The notes beneath the pieces are model-generated. The model worked only from the letters and a program-made list of their open reading frames with translations. It had not been told where the DNA came from and searched no databases. From CAVSUZ01 sp963834715 (GTDB lineage: Bacteria > Pseudomonadota > Alphaproteobacteria > Acetobacterales > Acetobacteraceae), in contig CAWIDE010000006.1 of assembly GCA_963834715.1 (NCBI GenBank), forward strand, positions 372,001 to 436,000: 64,000 bases of DNA. The letters run 5' to 3'. The position numbers and the translations under genes are program-made. Below, piece after piece: positions 9,102 through 18,318 of the stretch (its first letter is position 1; each line of letters starts with the position of its first letter).

Positions 9102-9590
9102 GCCATTCTGGACGACGTAGCCGACCGGCACCTGCATCCAACTGTTATTGACCAGGATCCAGAAAGCGGACAGGGTGGTACCAAGCGCTACCATCGCGGT
9201 CGAAAACAGATAGAACCCTGGCGAAACGCGCGAGCGGCCAAACAGCAGCACTCCAAAGAAACTTGCCTCCAGGGCGAAGGCGGTGAAGGTCTCATACGAG
9301 AGCAGCGGCCCCTGAATCGGCCCCGACAACCGCGCCAACACGCTCCAGTTGGAGCCGAACTGGAACGCCATGACGATGCCGGAAACCACGCCAAGTCCGA
9401 ATGCGATGCCGAAAATCTTCAACCAGAACTCGAAAACCTGACGGTAGGCCGGACGTCCGGTCCAAAGATGCAGCGCCTCCAGCACCGTCAGCCACGCCGC
9501 CAGGCCGATCGTAAAGGATGGAAATATGATGTGGAATGAGACCGTAAACGCGAACTGCAGTCGTGACAGAAGAAGTGCCGTGGTGTCCAT
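9102..9590 (-). pseudogene. cydA: Truncated second cydA (cytochrome bd subunit I N-terminus)
   Basis: The first 160 or so residues (LLSRLQFAFTVSFHIIFPSF to VPVGYVVQNGR) closely match the complete CydA at 22627-24039. The DNA is also very similar but not identical, with scattered changes, so this is a diverged paralogous locus and not a fresh duplication. The gene is cut at about 9102 and joined to ycjX sequence. The b595 ligand His is present, but the rest of the protein, including the quinol loop and the later haem ligands, is missing. Confidence 0.9.
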
Positions 9591-9605
9591 TTTGCGAGAT
9601 CCGCC

Positions 9606-9632
9606 TTAGCGCCAAAGATTGGTATTCGCGAG
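9606..9632 (-). pseudogene. Last codons of a poxB-like gene
   Basis: Read on the minus strand, the codons LANTNLWR and a TAA stand just upstream of the truncated cydA. The intact locus has LAKTNLWR and a stop at the same place before cydA (24053). The poxB-cydA gene order therefore existed twice, and this copy lost nearly all of poxB. Confidence 0.7.
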
Positions 9633-9640
9633 TGGTCCTG

Positions 9641-10040
9641 TCAGCGAAGTCGTTGGGCAAGACTCGCTGCCGGCACGTACCGGACTTCTCGAAATCCGGC
9701 TTTACGGGCCAATGCCAGCGTGTCCGGCGGGGTAAAGAAACTGATGAAAGGCGTCCCGCTTGCTCGTGCGCCCTTTTCCGCTGCCTCACGCCCCAACCGC
9801 TCCTCTGGCTCGGCGAATTCGAGCGGCAGAATGAACGTCATGGCGAGTGTCGAGCCGGGAGCGAGCGTCGCCACCGCAACGTAGCTGCGATCGCATCCTT
9901 TGTGAGATACACGCTGTCGCCGCTGGAAGCCAAGATAGCCGGTTGGGTTGCATCGAAGCCGGCGCCGCAAGCTGGTCCCACCCGGACCGGTTTGCCTCGA
10001 AGTCGTTGGGCGCCGGGGACGGGTGCTGGCGGAGCAGGAG
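9641..10040 (-). pseudogene. SAM-dependent methyltransferase fragment (leucine carboxyl methyltransferase-like)
   Basis: The C-terminal frame has TLAPGSTLAMTFILPLEF, SGTPFISFFTPPDTLALAR and FREVRYVPAASLAQR, typical of the TIGR00027/PPM-type SAM methyltransferase family. Upstream, AGFDATQPAI and VYLTKDAIAATL are recognisable but in a different frame, and NDFEANRSGWDQLA in yet another. At least two frameshifts and both ends are missing. It is a decayed gene. Confidence 0.65.
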
Positions 10041-10087
10041 GTTATGCTGCCGTATCCGCCCGTTGTCGGGGATTTTGTGTTTCGTGA

Positions 10088-10516
10088 TCACCCGCCGAGC
10101 TCGTTCCGGCAGGCCTGGGTAAACGCCTGCAGAAAGTCGTAGGTGCCGCTCTGCACCGCCTCGTGTGTGTGAAGATCCGGGCTCGGCCGGTAATAGGTAT
10201 CGATGATCAGCTGCAGCACTTCGTCGGCGCGATCGGTGGTGGTTTTCGATGCGAACAGGCCAAGCTGCGCCTTTAGCGCATATAGCGGTATCACCGTCGA
10301 TGGATCGAGAACGTTATGGGTCAGCGCGTCGGCATACAGCTTCGACGCCACCACGATGAAATCACCGAACAGCCGCTCCCGCCGTGCGATTTCCTGCGCG
10401 CGGCGCTGAGCACGGTCCTGATGGTGCTGCGTCAGCCAGGTGGTTGCGAGTGATGCGAGCGCGCCGATGGCGGACCCGGCCAGCGCGGATAGTGCCGATA
10501 ACGTGGCCGCGTTCAT
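10088..10516 (-). CDS. Membrane-anchored hypothetical protein
   Basis: The protein has 142 residues. An N-terminal membrane segment (LSALAGSAIGALASLATTWL) is followed by a charged helix (HHQDRAQRRAQEIARRERLF) and a helical soluble domain. Its ATG overlaps the stop of the mdtP pseudogene by four bases (10513-10516), so it is translated as the last gene of the efflux operon. I recognise no catalytic motif. Proteins of this type are annotated only as hypothetical. A role linked to the efflux system is suggested only by position. Confidence 0.6.
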   Translation of the reverse strand: MNAATLSALSALAGSAIGALASLATTWLTQHHQDRAQRRAQEIARRERLFGDFIVVASKLYADALTHNVLDPSTVIPLYALKAQLGLFASKTTTDRADEVLQLIIDTYYRPSPDLHTHEAVQSGTYDFLQAFTQACRNELGG

Positions 10517-11983
10517 CTCTCGGCCCCAGGCAGGCCTGCAGCCGTGCTGGCATTCAGCGCCCCGGTGGCGAACGCGAGCGCGGCGGCATTGATCAGCGAT
10601 TGGGCATGCGCCCGCGCCACGTCGGCCCGCGCCGCGGCCAAGCCAGCCTCGGCTGAGGCGGCATCGGTGAACGTGGCGATCCCGTGCGCGTAAGAGTCGC
10701 TCGCTGAGCTGAACGCGGTCTGCGCTGCGGTCAGCAAGGCTCGCGCCGAGTCGTATTGCTGCAGACCGGTGTCAAGCTGATCGTAGGCGAGTGCAACTTC
10801 CCGCAGCGCCTGATTGCGGGTCTCTTGAGCGACATCCATCGCGGCATCGTGCTGCGATTGCGCCTCCCCCAGCCGGTTCTGCAGCAGCCCGCCCTGATAC
10901 AGCGGCCAGTCGAAGTGAAGAAAGAGGCCCGCCTGCGGTTGCTTCACGCTTTCATAGGGCATTCCGTCCACGCTGATCTGACCAAGATTGCCCTGGACGT
11001 TCGCGCTGACGGACACCTTCGGCAGAAAAGCCGAGCGGGCGAGCGCCATCCCCTCATCGGTGGCGCGCAGCCTCGCTACCGCCGCGATCAGGTCCGGCCG
11101 CTGACGCAACGCCTCGCTCAGCAGGTGCTGCACGGTGGCGCCAGAGGGCTGCGGCAGCGCCCAATTCGAGACATCCACGATGCGCAACCGCGTGGTGGGC
11201 GGCAGATCCATCGCGGTCAGCAAACCATACGCCGCGTCGTGCTGCGCGGTGCGTGCCAGCGCCAGATCATAGCGTCGCTGCGCCGTTGCACGCCGCGCGA
11301 GCTCAACCGTGACGACCGTCGCCAGACCCCGCGTATGCAAAGCCTCCGCTGACCCCTGCAATTCCTGCGCGTCCTTCAGCGCCTGCTCCGCGGCGCGAAG
11401 TGCCTCATCGGCTCCATCAAGCGAAAAAGTACGCGCGCGCCACGTCGAAGATCAGCTTCTGGTGCGCCTGGGTGAAGGTGACATTTGCGGCGACCGAAAG
11501 CTGTCGCGCCGCATTCACGGCCGCTTGCCGGCTGCCGAAGTCGAGCAGCAGATATCGCACCGCAAGTGTCGGAAGAAACTCCTCGGTGTTCGCAGTGATA
11601 AAGCCGCGCGGCACCAGGTTGCTGGGAAAAGGTAGCGCGATGCGCTGATAGCCCCCGATGGCGCTGGCGGTCAGCACCGGCAGATAGGCCGCCTGCGCGA
11701 TGCCTACATTGATCGCCGCCTGCCGCGCCTGCTCCCAAGCGACCCGTGTTGCCTTGTTGCGGCGCTCCGCGATGTCGATCAGTTCGGCCAGGGAGTAGCG
11801 GTGGGCCGGATTGATTTCGGTGGACGGCCCCTCGGAAACGGGAGCGACCTCCTGGACGGTGGGAGCGGCGGAGGCCGGGATCGGCCAGGGCACGTCCGGC
11901 GCGGGTGGCGCAAGGTCGCGCGTGTCGTTGCAACCTGCAAGGGAGGCGGCCAGACCCGCGACGACGCAGCTAACCCGCCGCAA
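10513..11983 (-). pseudogene. mdtP: TolC-like outer membrane efflux factor, frameshifted
   Basis: The first frame (11417-11983) has a lipoprotein signal (AGLAASLAGCNDTRD) and the first half of an outer-membrane efflux domain (YSLAELIDIAERRN, LPVLTASAIGG, LLLDFGSRQAAVNAA). It stops at AYFFA. The second half (from about 11415 in another frame; LDGADEALRAAEQALKDAQE, then to 10513) continues the family through RQRPDLIAAVARLRA and FDWPLYQGGLLQNRLGEA. One base is missing at about 11420. As read, the trimeric channel partner of MdtNO is broken. A one-base sequencing error would restore an intact gene. The start overlaps mdtO by 14 bases. Confidence 0.8.
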
Positions 11984-14042
11984 GGCTCAACTCGCCCGGT
12001 GCGGCCTCGCGCGCTGGCCGCCCTTGAGCGCCGACCTGCGTCAGGATCGCGCGGATGTCCCGGTCTAAGACCCGATGCCAGACGCCCAGGGGTTCGCTTG
12101 CCACGGGCGGCTCGGGCAGGCTCTCCGTGATCTCGCCCGCACCGCTGCCGTCGCGGACCCACGCGGCAGCCCGCTCGAACCAGGCGGCCAGGGCCGCGTC
12201 ATAAGTTGCAATGTCAACCGGCCTGGGAATTTGCCGCCGCAGATCGAGAATGACAGAAATCGGGACGAACAGCGCCTGCACCTGCGCGAGGACACTCGCG
12301 TCGATCGGCCGGCGGCCATCTGCGGTCAGCACTGCGCGGGTCTCGAACGGCTCGTTTACTACAATCGCCCGAGCCTGTCCTATCGCCTGAGCGAATCCCG
12401 CACGATGCGTTGCCTCCGCTTCATTCGTCCGGAACAGCGCCGCCAGGTGCTCGACGGCCTTCGCCACGTTCGCCCGCGCGACGCGGGCCGCGCTGACCGG
12501 CCAGATCGTCGCGAAAATAACCAACATGACGATGTTGCCGAACACAATCCCGACAACGCGGTCGCGCGCTGTTTCCATGTCCAGCGTCGGGCCGAAGCCC
12601 TGGAACGTGCTGAGGTAAAACGCCAAGCCGATCTGCCAGCCGGCATACGCAATGCGCTCGCTGCCGAAGCCGATCCAGCCCGCCAGGAATGTCACCGCCG
12701 CAACCACAAGAAGCAGCTCGCCGAGATCGGTCATGACCGGCATCAGCAGAAGGATGGTCCCGATCCCCAGCGCAGCACCCACGATGCAGCCCGACAAACG
12801 CAGCGTCGCCTTGTGCAAGCTCTCGCCCATCGTGCCCAGCGAGACGAAGAAGCAGGTGATCACGCAGGTGTGGATGCCCGGCCAATCCAGCATATCTTGG
12901 GTAAAGTAACAAAGCATCACCGCCAGCGTGACTTTCAACGCAAAGCGAGTGTGCTCGGGATTTGTGAAAGCGTCCGGCGCCAGAAGCCGCCGCGGTTCCT
13001 TGGTGACCGGGTGCGCAGCGGCGGGCGGCTCTCGGATCGCTTGCATCGCCAGGATGATCTGCTTGCCCAAAGGCTGAGCGGCGCCGGTCAAAGTAATCTC
13101 TGGGGCCTGCGGCAATGCCGGCGCAGCATCCGCCAGCGCCTGCGCTGCTTCGCGGCAGAATTGCGCGACCGGGATCAACCGGTCCCGCCATTCATAGCCT
13201 TCGCCGACGCGTTTTACGGCCAGCAGCAAAAGCAGCAGCCGCTGGATCTCAGCCACCGGGGCCAGTTGAGCTGCCTTGTGCAGCAAGCCTGATAAGTGGC
13301 GCAGCTTGAGCAATCCGGTTGTCCCCTCCCGCGCCAGCGCCACAAGCTGCCGGTCTCCCACCGGCTGGCCTTCGCAAAACCGCGCTGCCGCCTGCAGCCG
13401 TGTGAACAGAGCCGCGCGAAGCAGCACGGCCGGATCACGGCCGGTCAGCAAATTCGCGACGATCACCAGGGTCACCGGAATCGCCACCGCCAACGCCAGC
13501 CATAACAGAAACTGCAGCAGCGCCTCGTCGGGCGGGATGAAGGCCAGCTCCGGCAGCATCGCCTGTGGCGTGTTGGCCACCGAACCCGGCATGAGCGCGA
13601 AGCCGATCACCTCGTCCCCCAGCGTCAGTCCGTAAGCGACGATAAACCCTGCGGCGAAGAAAGCCGGCGCCAGCTCGCCAGTCGTGCGCGCGAGGAACAT
13701 GGCAAGGAACGTCATGCCCGCGATTATCGGAATGCGCACCGCCGGCTCCGACAGGCTGATTATCAGCGCACCGATCGCCGCGAAGATCGCCAGGATGACA
13801 GCGACGCCCGCAATCAGCGCCGTCATCACAGTGGACGCTGCCTCGGCGCGCGATAGGAACAACACGATGAACGCCGAGATCGCGATTTCCGGGAGGCGGA
13901 ACGTCTCGCCGATCGCGACAACCGCCAGCGCCAGCACGACAACGCGGATTGTGTTCTCCAGCCGTCCGGGCGTGGGGCTGATCACAAGGTGCCAAAACCG
14001 CGCCAGGCCGGAGCGGATCGCCCCCGTCGATCCCGGGCGCAA
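11970..14042 (-). CDS. mdtO: FUSC-family inner membrane exporter (MdtO/AaeB-like)
   Basis: The protein has 690 residues, close to E. coli MdtO. It has an N-terminal cluster of membrane spans (LENTIRVVVLALAVVAIGET, AFIVLFLSRAEAAST), a long cytoplasmic middle, then a second cluster (FALKVTLAVMLCYFTQDMLD, ITCFFVSLGTMGESLHKATL, VVAAVTFLAGWIGFG) and a C-terminal soluble domain. This two-repeat design is the FUSC/ArAE exporter fold, which pumps aromatic acids or drugs with a membrane-fusion partner. The start is a TTG three bases after the mdtN stop. Order and spacing match the ytcA-mdtN-mdtO-mdtP operon. The substrate cannot be told from sequence. Confidence 0.85.
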   Translation of the reverse strand: MRPGSTGAIRSGLARFWHLVISPTPGRLENTIRVVVLALAVVAIGETFRLPEIAISAFIVLFLSRAEAASTVMTALIAGVAVILAIFAAIGALIISLSEPAVRIPIIAGMTFLAMFLARTTGELAPAFFAAGFIVAYGLTLGDEVIGFALMPGSVANTPQAMLPELAFIPPDEALLQFLLWLALAVAIPVTLVIVANLLTGRDPAVLLRAALFTRLQAAARFCEGQPVGDRQLVALAREGTTGLLKLRHLSGLLHKAAQLAPVAEIQRLLLLLLAVKRVGEGYEWRDRLIPVAQFCREAAQALADAAPALPQAPEITLTGAAQPLGKQIILAMQAIREPPAAAHPVTKEPRRLLAPDAFTNPEHTRFALKVTLAVMLCYFTQDMLDWPGIHTCVITCFFVSLGTMGESLHKATLRLSGCIVGAALGIGTILLLMPVMTDLGELLLVVAAVTFLAGWIGFGSERIAYAGWQIGLAFYLSTFQGFGPTLDMETARDRVVGIVFGNIVMLVIFATIWPVSAARVARANVAKAVEHLAALFRTNEAEATHRAGFAQAIGQARAIVVNEPFETRAVLTADGRRPIDASVLAQVQALFVPISVILDLRRQIPRPVDIATYDAALAAWFERAAAWVRDGSGAGEITESLPEPPVASEPLGVWHRVLDRDIRAILTQVGAQGRPAREAAPGELSLAAG

Positions 14043-14045
14043 CGC

Positions 14046-15044
14046 TCATCGGTCGATCACGATCGCAGCCGACGCCCCGATCCGCATCAGCGTCTCCGGC
14101 GGGTGATCGAGCAGAACGCGGACGGGAAAGCGCTGGGCGATGCGGACCCAGTTCAGGCTGCGCGGCACATGCGGCAGGCCGAGGAACGTTGCGCCCTCAT
14201 CCGGCGCCACCCCGCCGCCCAGGCTGTCCACCACGCCCTTCACCGCGGTTTGCGGCGCTTGCATCACATAAACCAGGGCGTGCTGGCCCGGCTTGATGCC
14301 CGCAAGATCGGTCTCGCGGAAATTGCCGATGGCGTACCAGTGCTCGGTGTCGATGATGGTGAACAGCGGCTTGCCGGTGATGGCGAATTCCCCACCCGCG
14401 ATGTCCAGCGCTGTGATCCGGCCATCGCAGGGAGAGCGCACGACCGCCAGCCGCAGGTCGCGCTCCGCCATCGCCAGCGTGGCCTTGGCCGCTTCCAACT
14501 CCTCCGCGGCCGGCTTGGTGCTGCTGATCGCGTGACGCGCGCTCTGCGCCTGCAGCCGGGCCTGTTGGAGCGCGATCTCCGCGGTCTGTTTCGCCGTCCG
14601 CGCCTGGTCCACCTGCTCCGCGGTCACGTAGCCCGGCCGCAACAGCGGTACCATCCGCGCAAGCGTCGAGGAGGCGAGGCTCAATTGCGCCTCGGCGGTG
14701 GCGATGCCACGGTTTGCGGTATCCGCGTTGCTGGTCTGGGCGGCGACCTGATCCGCCGTCACCGCCAGCTTCGCCTCCAGGCCCCGGACCGTCGCCTGCG
14801 CCTGCTCCACCCGCAGGCGGAAGGGGACCGTGTCTATGCGGAACAGCACGTCTCCCCGGTGAACCGTCTGGTTGTCCCGCACGTCCAGTTCGACGATCCG
14901 GCCACTGATATCGGGCGCCATATGCACGATGTCGGCCTGCAGATATGCATCGTCCGTGCGCGGCCGGAGATCGACGCGCCGGATAGTCAGCACAGCCAAT
15001 GAAATCACCGCGGCGAGGGCCGCCAGGCTGACCAGAACGCCCAT
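14046..15044 (-). CDS. mdtN: HlyD/EmrA-family membrane fusion protein (MdtN-like)
   Basis: The protein has 332 residues. It has one N-terminal membrane anchor (LVSLAALAAVISLAVL), then the first lipoyl half (TDDAYLQADIVHMAPDISGR), a long coiled coil, and the second lipoyl half (VVRSPCDGRITALDIAGGEF) leading to a beta-barrel (TIIDTEHWYAIGNFRETDL). This is the periplasmic adaptor that bridges the FUSC pump to the outer membrane channel. A slightly longer N-terminus is possible because the frame stays open through FIRKG upstream. It lies between ytcA and mdtO in a tight operon. Confidence 0.88.
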   Translation of the reverse strand: MGVLVSLAALAAVISLAVLTIRRVDLRPRTDDAYLQADIVHMAPDISGRIVELDVRDNQTVHRGDVLFRIDTVPFRLRVEQAQATVRGLEAKLAVTADQVAAQTSNADTANRGIATAEAQLSLASSTLARMVPLLRPGYVTAEQVDQARTAKQTAEIALQQARLQAQSARHAISSTKPAAEELEAAKATLAMAERDLRLAVVRSPCDGRITALDIAGGEFAITGKPLFTIIDTEHWYAIGNFRETDLAGIKPGQHALVYVMQAPQTAVKGVVDSLGGGVAPDEGATFLGLPHVPRSLNWVRIAQRFPVRVLLDHPPETLMRIGASAAIVIDR

Positions 15045-15072
15045 GCCCTTGCGGATGAAAGCCAGTAACCAT

Positions 15073-15342
15073 CTAGTGACCGAACCAGAGGAGCCAGACG
15101 AGCAAAGTGCCGGCCACCGCGATGCAAAGGTAGGTCAGCGGCGGCGCGATGAGATGCTGGTTGACGCCAAGGGCGCACAGGGCCTGACGCAGGATGACCG
15201 CGCTGGCGATCCCGGTCGCGGCGCAGAGCAACCACGCCGGAACGAACGAGCCAAGCATGTTCTGGGCCGGTGACGTGCTGCAGCCGGCGAGAAGCAGCAC
15301 GGTAATCTGGCTCCCTGCAATTTTCAAATGTTCCTGTTTCAC
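15073..15342 (-). CDS. ytcA: YtcA-family small lipoprotein
   Basis: The protein has 89 residues. The signal ends in the lipobox LLAGCS, so Cys21 should be lipidated. Two membrane spans follow (FVPAWLLCAATGIASAVILR and LTYLCIAVAGTLLVWLLWF). The pattern GCSxSPAxxxxGSF.PxW is that of the YtcA family, which in enterobacteria precedes mdtNOP. It is the first gene of the efflux operon here. Its function is not known; an accessory role in efflux is inferred from the conserved position. Confidence 0.75.
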   Translation of the reverse strand: MKQEHLKIAGSQITVLLLAGCSTSPAQNMLGSFVPAWLLCAATGIASAVILRQALCALGVNQHLIAPPLTYLCIAVAGTLLVWLLWFGH

Positions 15343-15749
15343 CCCTACTCTGCTTCCAGACGGTCCATCGTATCACCCTAACACGCTCAAGTCAGGCCCC
15401 CGCCGCGTCGCTGCCGCCGCCCGCGACCCGAGAGTGCCCCCTCGGCGGTCAGCCACGCTCTGTCGCGTCTGCGCAGAGGGATCGGTGAGGAACCATTCAT
15501 TGCTGGCGAGTGGCGCAGGCAAGACCGCCGGCCGCGTGGTTGCGACAAACTCGTGGCCAATTGAAGCACTGAGGCAGCGGCGAGCCGATCTGGATAGCAG
15601 GTGCAGTGGTTGATAAGCGAGCTGTGCCCAGAAATGCAGAAGTAACAACAATGCTGGTGACCGACACGACCTCTTCGGCAACGCCAACAGATGACGAGCG
15701 AGGCTAAATCAGCAAAGGGTTCGGAGCAGGTGACAGGCTCGCGCGACGA
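15343..15749. other. Intergenic, no recognisable gene
   Basis: About 400 bases separate the start of the efflux operon from the IS66 relic. The open frames here have no family resemblance that I can see. The promoter of the ytcA operon must lie in this stretch, but I could not pick a convincing -35/-10 pair. Confidence 0.5.
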
Positions 15750-16163
15750 TCAGTCGCCGGAACCTGCGAACACCCGCGCCGCGGTCCTAGCCATCCCCAG
15801 GCGCGATCTCGGCAGCGGCGTAGCCAACCCCAGAACGCCGCGGCTGGCACGCCGTTTTTTGGCCCGTTCGCGTTGCAGTGCAGGATCACCTCTCTCGGCT
15901 TCGGCCTCGATCCCGGCAATCGCTGTTTCAAGATCTTCCAGGGCGAGCGTAAGCTGCTCCGCGGGCAGCCGCTCCGACTTCCGCCCGAACTGCATCCGGC
16001 GCAGCTTCAGCAGCAAGGCTTGCAGTCGCTCGCTGCGTGTCGCCAGCTCATCGCGCTCGGCCATCGCTGTGTGGCGCTCCGCCATCATCGTCAGCACCAA
16101 GGCGCGCAGCGCCTCGGGCTCGGCAGGTAAATCATCGGTTGCCGTGGAAACGACGCGAATCAC
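15750..16163 (-). pseudogene. IS66 transposase TnpC, N-terminal fragment
   Basis: The frame starts MIRVVSTATDDLPAEPEAL and contains the IS66 leucine-zipper region RSERLQALLLKLRRMQFGRK plus SERLPAEQLTLALEDLE. It follows the family to KKRRASRG and then leaves it, so the zinc-finger and DDE domains are absent. It is the 3'-most piece of an IS66-type tnpA-tnpB-tnpC operon on the minus strand. Confidence 0.8.
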
Positions 16164-16171
16164 GTCGCGAT

Positions 16172-16520
16172 TTACGCCGCCACGCTCGGCGTGGAAATCC
16201 GTTTTTTCGCCTGCACGCGTGTCCAGTCCAGGCCATCAAATAGCGCCGCGAACTCCAATGCCGACAGCGTCATTACGCCATCCACCACTGGCGGCCAACG
16301 AAACGCACCATGCGACAATCGCTTCCACACCAGCACCAGGCCGCTGCCGTCCCACACCAGGATCTTAATTCTGTCGGCGCGCTTGGAACGGAATACGATG
16401 ACCGTGCCGGAGAACGGGTCCTCGCCGAGCACCTCGGCGGCCAGCGCCGCCAGTCCATGCGACCTCCTTGCGGAAATCCACGGGACGCGCCGCCAATAGA
16501 ACGCGAACGCCCGAGGGCAT
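16172..16520 (-). pseudogene. IS66 accessory protein TnpB, frameshifted
   Basis: ATG 16520 gives MPSGVRVLLAARPVDFRK, the TnpB opening. The frame is lost near 16450-16465, and a second frame resumes at LGEDPFSGTVIVFRSKRADR and ends LDWTRVQAKKRISTPSVAA at 16172. One small indel separates the two. TnpB is required for IS66 transposition but its biochemical role is unclear. Confidence 0.75.
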
Positions 16521-16525
16521 CGAGA

Positions 16526-16596
16526 TCACGCCGCCGATCTCCGCAGTGCGCGCAACACCTCCGCCAGCAACGCGCAGTCGGTGCCAGAGGTCACGC
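16526..16596 (-). pseudogene. IS66 TnpA, C-terminal tail
   Basis: The minus strand reads TSGTDCALLAEVLRALRR and stops two codons later, the usual ending of IS66 TnpA. The N-terminal half of the gene is at 17770-18040, on the other side of the IS630 insertion. Confidence 0.6.
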
Positions 16597-16644
16597 GATC
16601 AGCGCTCCGGCCAGCCTAATCTCGATGCATGATAACCAATCGCC

Positions 16645-17717
16645 CTATCCGATGACCGCTTTTGCCCAGACGCGGCTGGTGATGGAGGCGATGCGCTCGG
16701 GCATTTGCATGAGCTTGTTCCACGCACTTTGGCACGCATCGAGGATCGCTTCGTAGGTGTCCCAGACACGGTGACTGAGAAAATTGGCGCGAAGAAATTC
16801 CCAGACATTTTCCACCGGGTTCAATTCAGGTGAATAGGCTGGCAGTGGCAGCAGGACGATGTTGTCAGGCAGTTTCAGGCGCGGTGACGTGTGCCAGCCG
16901 GCACCATCCAGCACGAGCACGGCAATGGCCCCTACCGAGACGTGTCGGCTGATCTCCGCGAGGTGCTCATTCATCGCCTCGATGCTGACCTCTGGCATAA
17001 TGATAGCTGCACCCGTGCTGCGCTCCGGGCAGATGGCGCCAAACAAGATAAGCCCATTCGTAGCGTCGATCGCGCCGTGCGCGCGGGCGGGACCCACGTT
17101 TGGCCCACACCCGAGTGATGGTTCCCTGCTGACCGACGCGAGCTTCATCGGTGAACCATACTTCCACCGATTTGCCGGTCGCCTCCGAGGGCAACACGGC
17201 GGTTACGAGATCAGCAAACCGACTTTGAAAACCGCTTGTTCCTCGGGCTCGCTTTGTGGATGCTGCGGTCGCACTGAGATCCGCCGGAATGACAACTTGC
17301 GTAACAGCTTGCCCACGCTGCGCTCGTGCAGCTCGACCGCAAACTCCTCCCGGATCCGCTTCTGCAGATCGGTGCATCGCCAGCGTACTACGCCATCCCG
17401 CTCAAGATCAGGGCCCTCTTCAACCCATTTTGCAATCTGGGTCTGCTGTGCGTCCGACAGCGGGGGCAGCGGGCCGTTGCGGCGGGGCCGATTGTACAAT
17501 CCATCCAGCCCAGACGCATTGTATCGGTGCACCCAATCGCACAGCGTCTGACGGTCCATGCCACACGCCTCTGCTGCCGCCTCGCGCGACCAGCCTCCAG
17601 CAAAAACGCGATCGCCAGCATCCGGCGCGCGGCGTTTGCGTCATCTGTCTGCCTCGCCGCCTTGCGCAAATCGGACCCCGTCAGCTCCAGCCATGTGATC
17701 GCCACCGTCATCGTCAT
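16645..17717 (-). pseudogene. IS630-family transposase, several frameshifts
   Basis: Pieces in different frames assemble into one IS630 transposase: an N-terminal helix-turn-helix (TMTVAITWLELTGSDLRK, RMLAIAFLLEAG), a second one (MDRQTLCDWVHRYNASGLDG), WFTDEARVGQQGTITRVWAK with the first catalytic Asp, then VLVLDGAGWHTSPRL and YSPELNPVENVWEFLR with the second Asp and the Glu. Shifts lie near 17600, 17210 and 17120. The element splits the IS66 tnpA gene. I could not define its terminal repeats. Confidence 0.85.
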
Positions 17718-17769
17718 TCCCTTCAGCTACCGGAAACGACGAATCACACCGCTCCGCGTCGGGCCGATT

Positions 17770-18040
17770 CACGTTCGAGTCAACGATCCAGGCGGCTGGT
17801 AATGACCCGATGGATGCTTCGACAACGCCGTCTGCCGCCGCAGGCGCGCCAACGCCCTCGTTGTTGTGCCCCTCTGGCCTCATCTCCGTGACAATCGGCA
17901 AGAAACTCGTCTCACCGTTTGTTACTGCCTCCGCAGGCAAGACCAAGTGTCCAGCCCGCGCTTCGCGCCGCCACGTGAAAACCTGCTGAGAACACACTTG
18001 CCAGCGCCGTGCCACTTCGCTGACCGAAGCTCCCGGCAAC
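17770..18040 (-). pseudogene. IS66 TnpA, N-terminal part
   Basis: The frame contains LPGASVSEVARRWQVCSQQV and FTWRREARAG, the helix-turn-helix of IS66 TnpA. It runs to about 17770, where the IS630 relic begins. Together with 15750-16596 it outlines one IS66 copy that landed in the gluconate dehydrogenase gene and was later hit by IS630. Confidence 0.75.
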
Positions 18041-18041
18041 A

Positions 18042-18295
18042 CAGTTGACGGTCGATGAAGACCGCGCATCCATATCCTTCCCACCAGGCGTCTCCGGGTC
18101 GGGCGGGATCAGCCGATCGACCAAGGCTTCAATCGTGGCGCCCTCCTCGGGCGTGAAGAACTCCCAGGGTCCTGGCTTAACAGTCTGAGATGGATCCCCG
18201 GCGAACGGTCGCCAGGGCAGTCCAGCGCCGCCTTTCAAGATCTCGGCTCGTGCAACAGCCGGCGCGGCCAGCAGGACGGCGGTCGAGGCCAGCAA
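18042..18295 (-). pseudogene. Gluconate 2-dehydrogenase subunit 3 family, truncated by IS66
   Basis: The frame opens with a twin-arginine-like signal (RRALLASTAVLLAAPAVARA, the arginines lying just before the TTG at 18295) and has WEFFTPEEGATIEALVDRLI PPDPETPGG, the core of the gluconate dehydrogenase small-subunit family. After GGKD the frame shifts, and CAVFIDRQL continues the family in another frame until the IS66 sequence begins near 18042. The small subunit would anchor a periplasmic flavin dehydrogenase, but no large subunit remains here. Confidence 0.7.
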
Positions 18296-18318
18296 TGCAC
18301 GTCGGGTAGCGGTTGCCG

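Noticed and set aside
12075..15002. Long plus-strand frames of 405 and 337 codons
   Set aside because: They are mirrors of mdtO and mdtN, with no recognisable motif.
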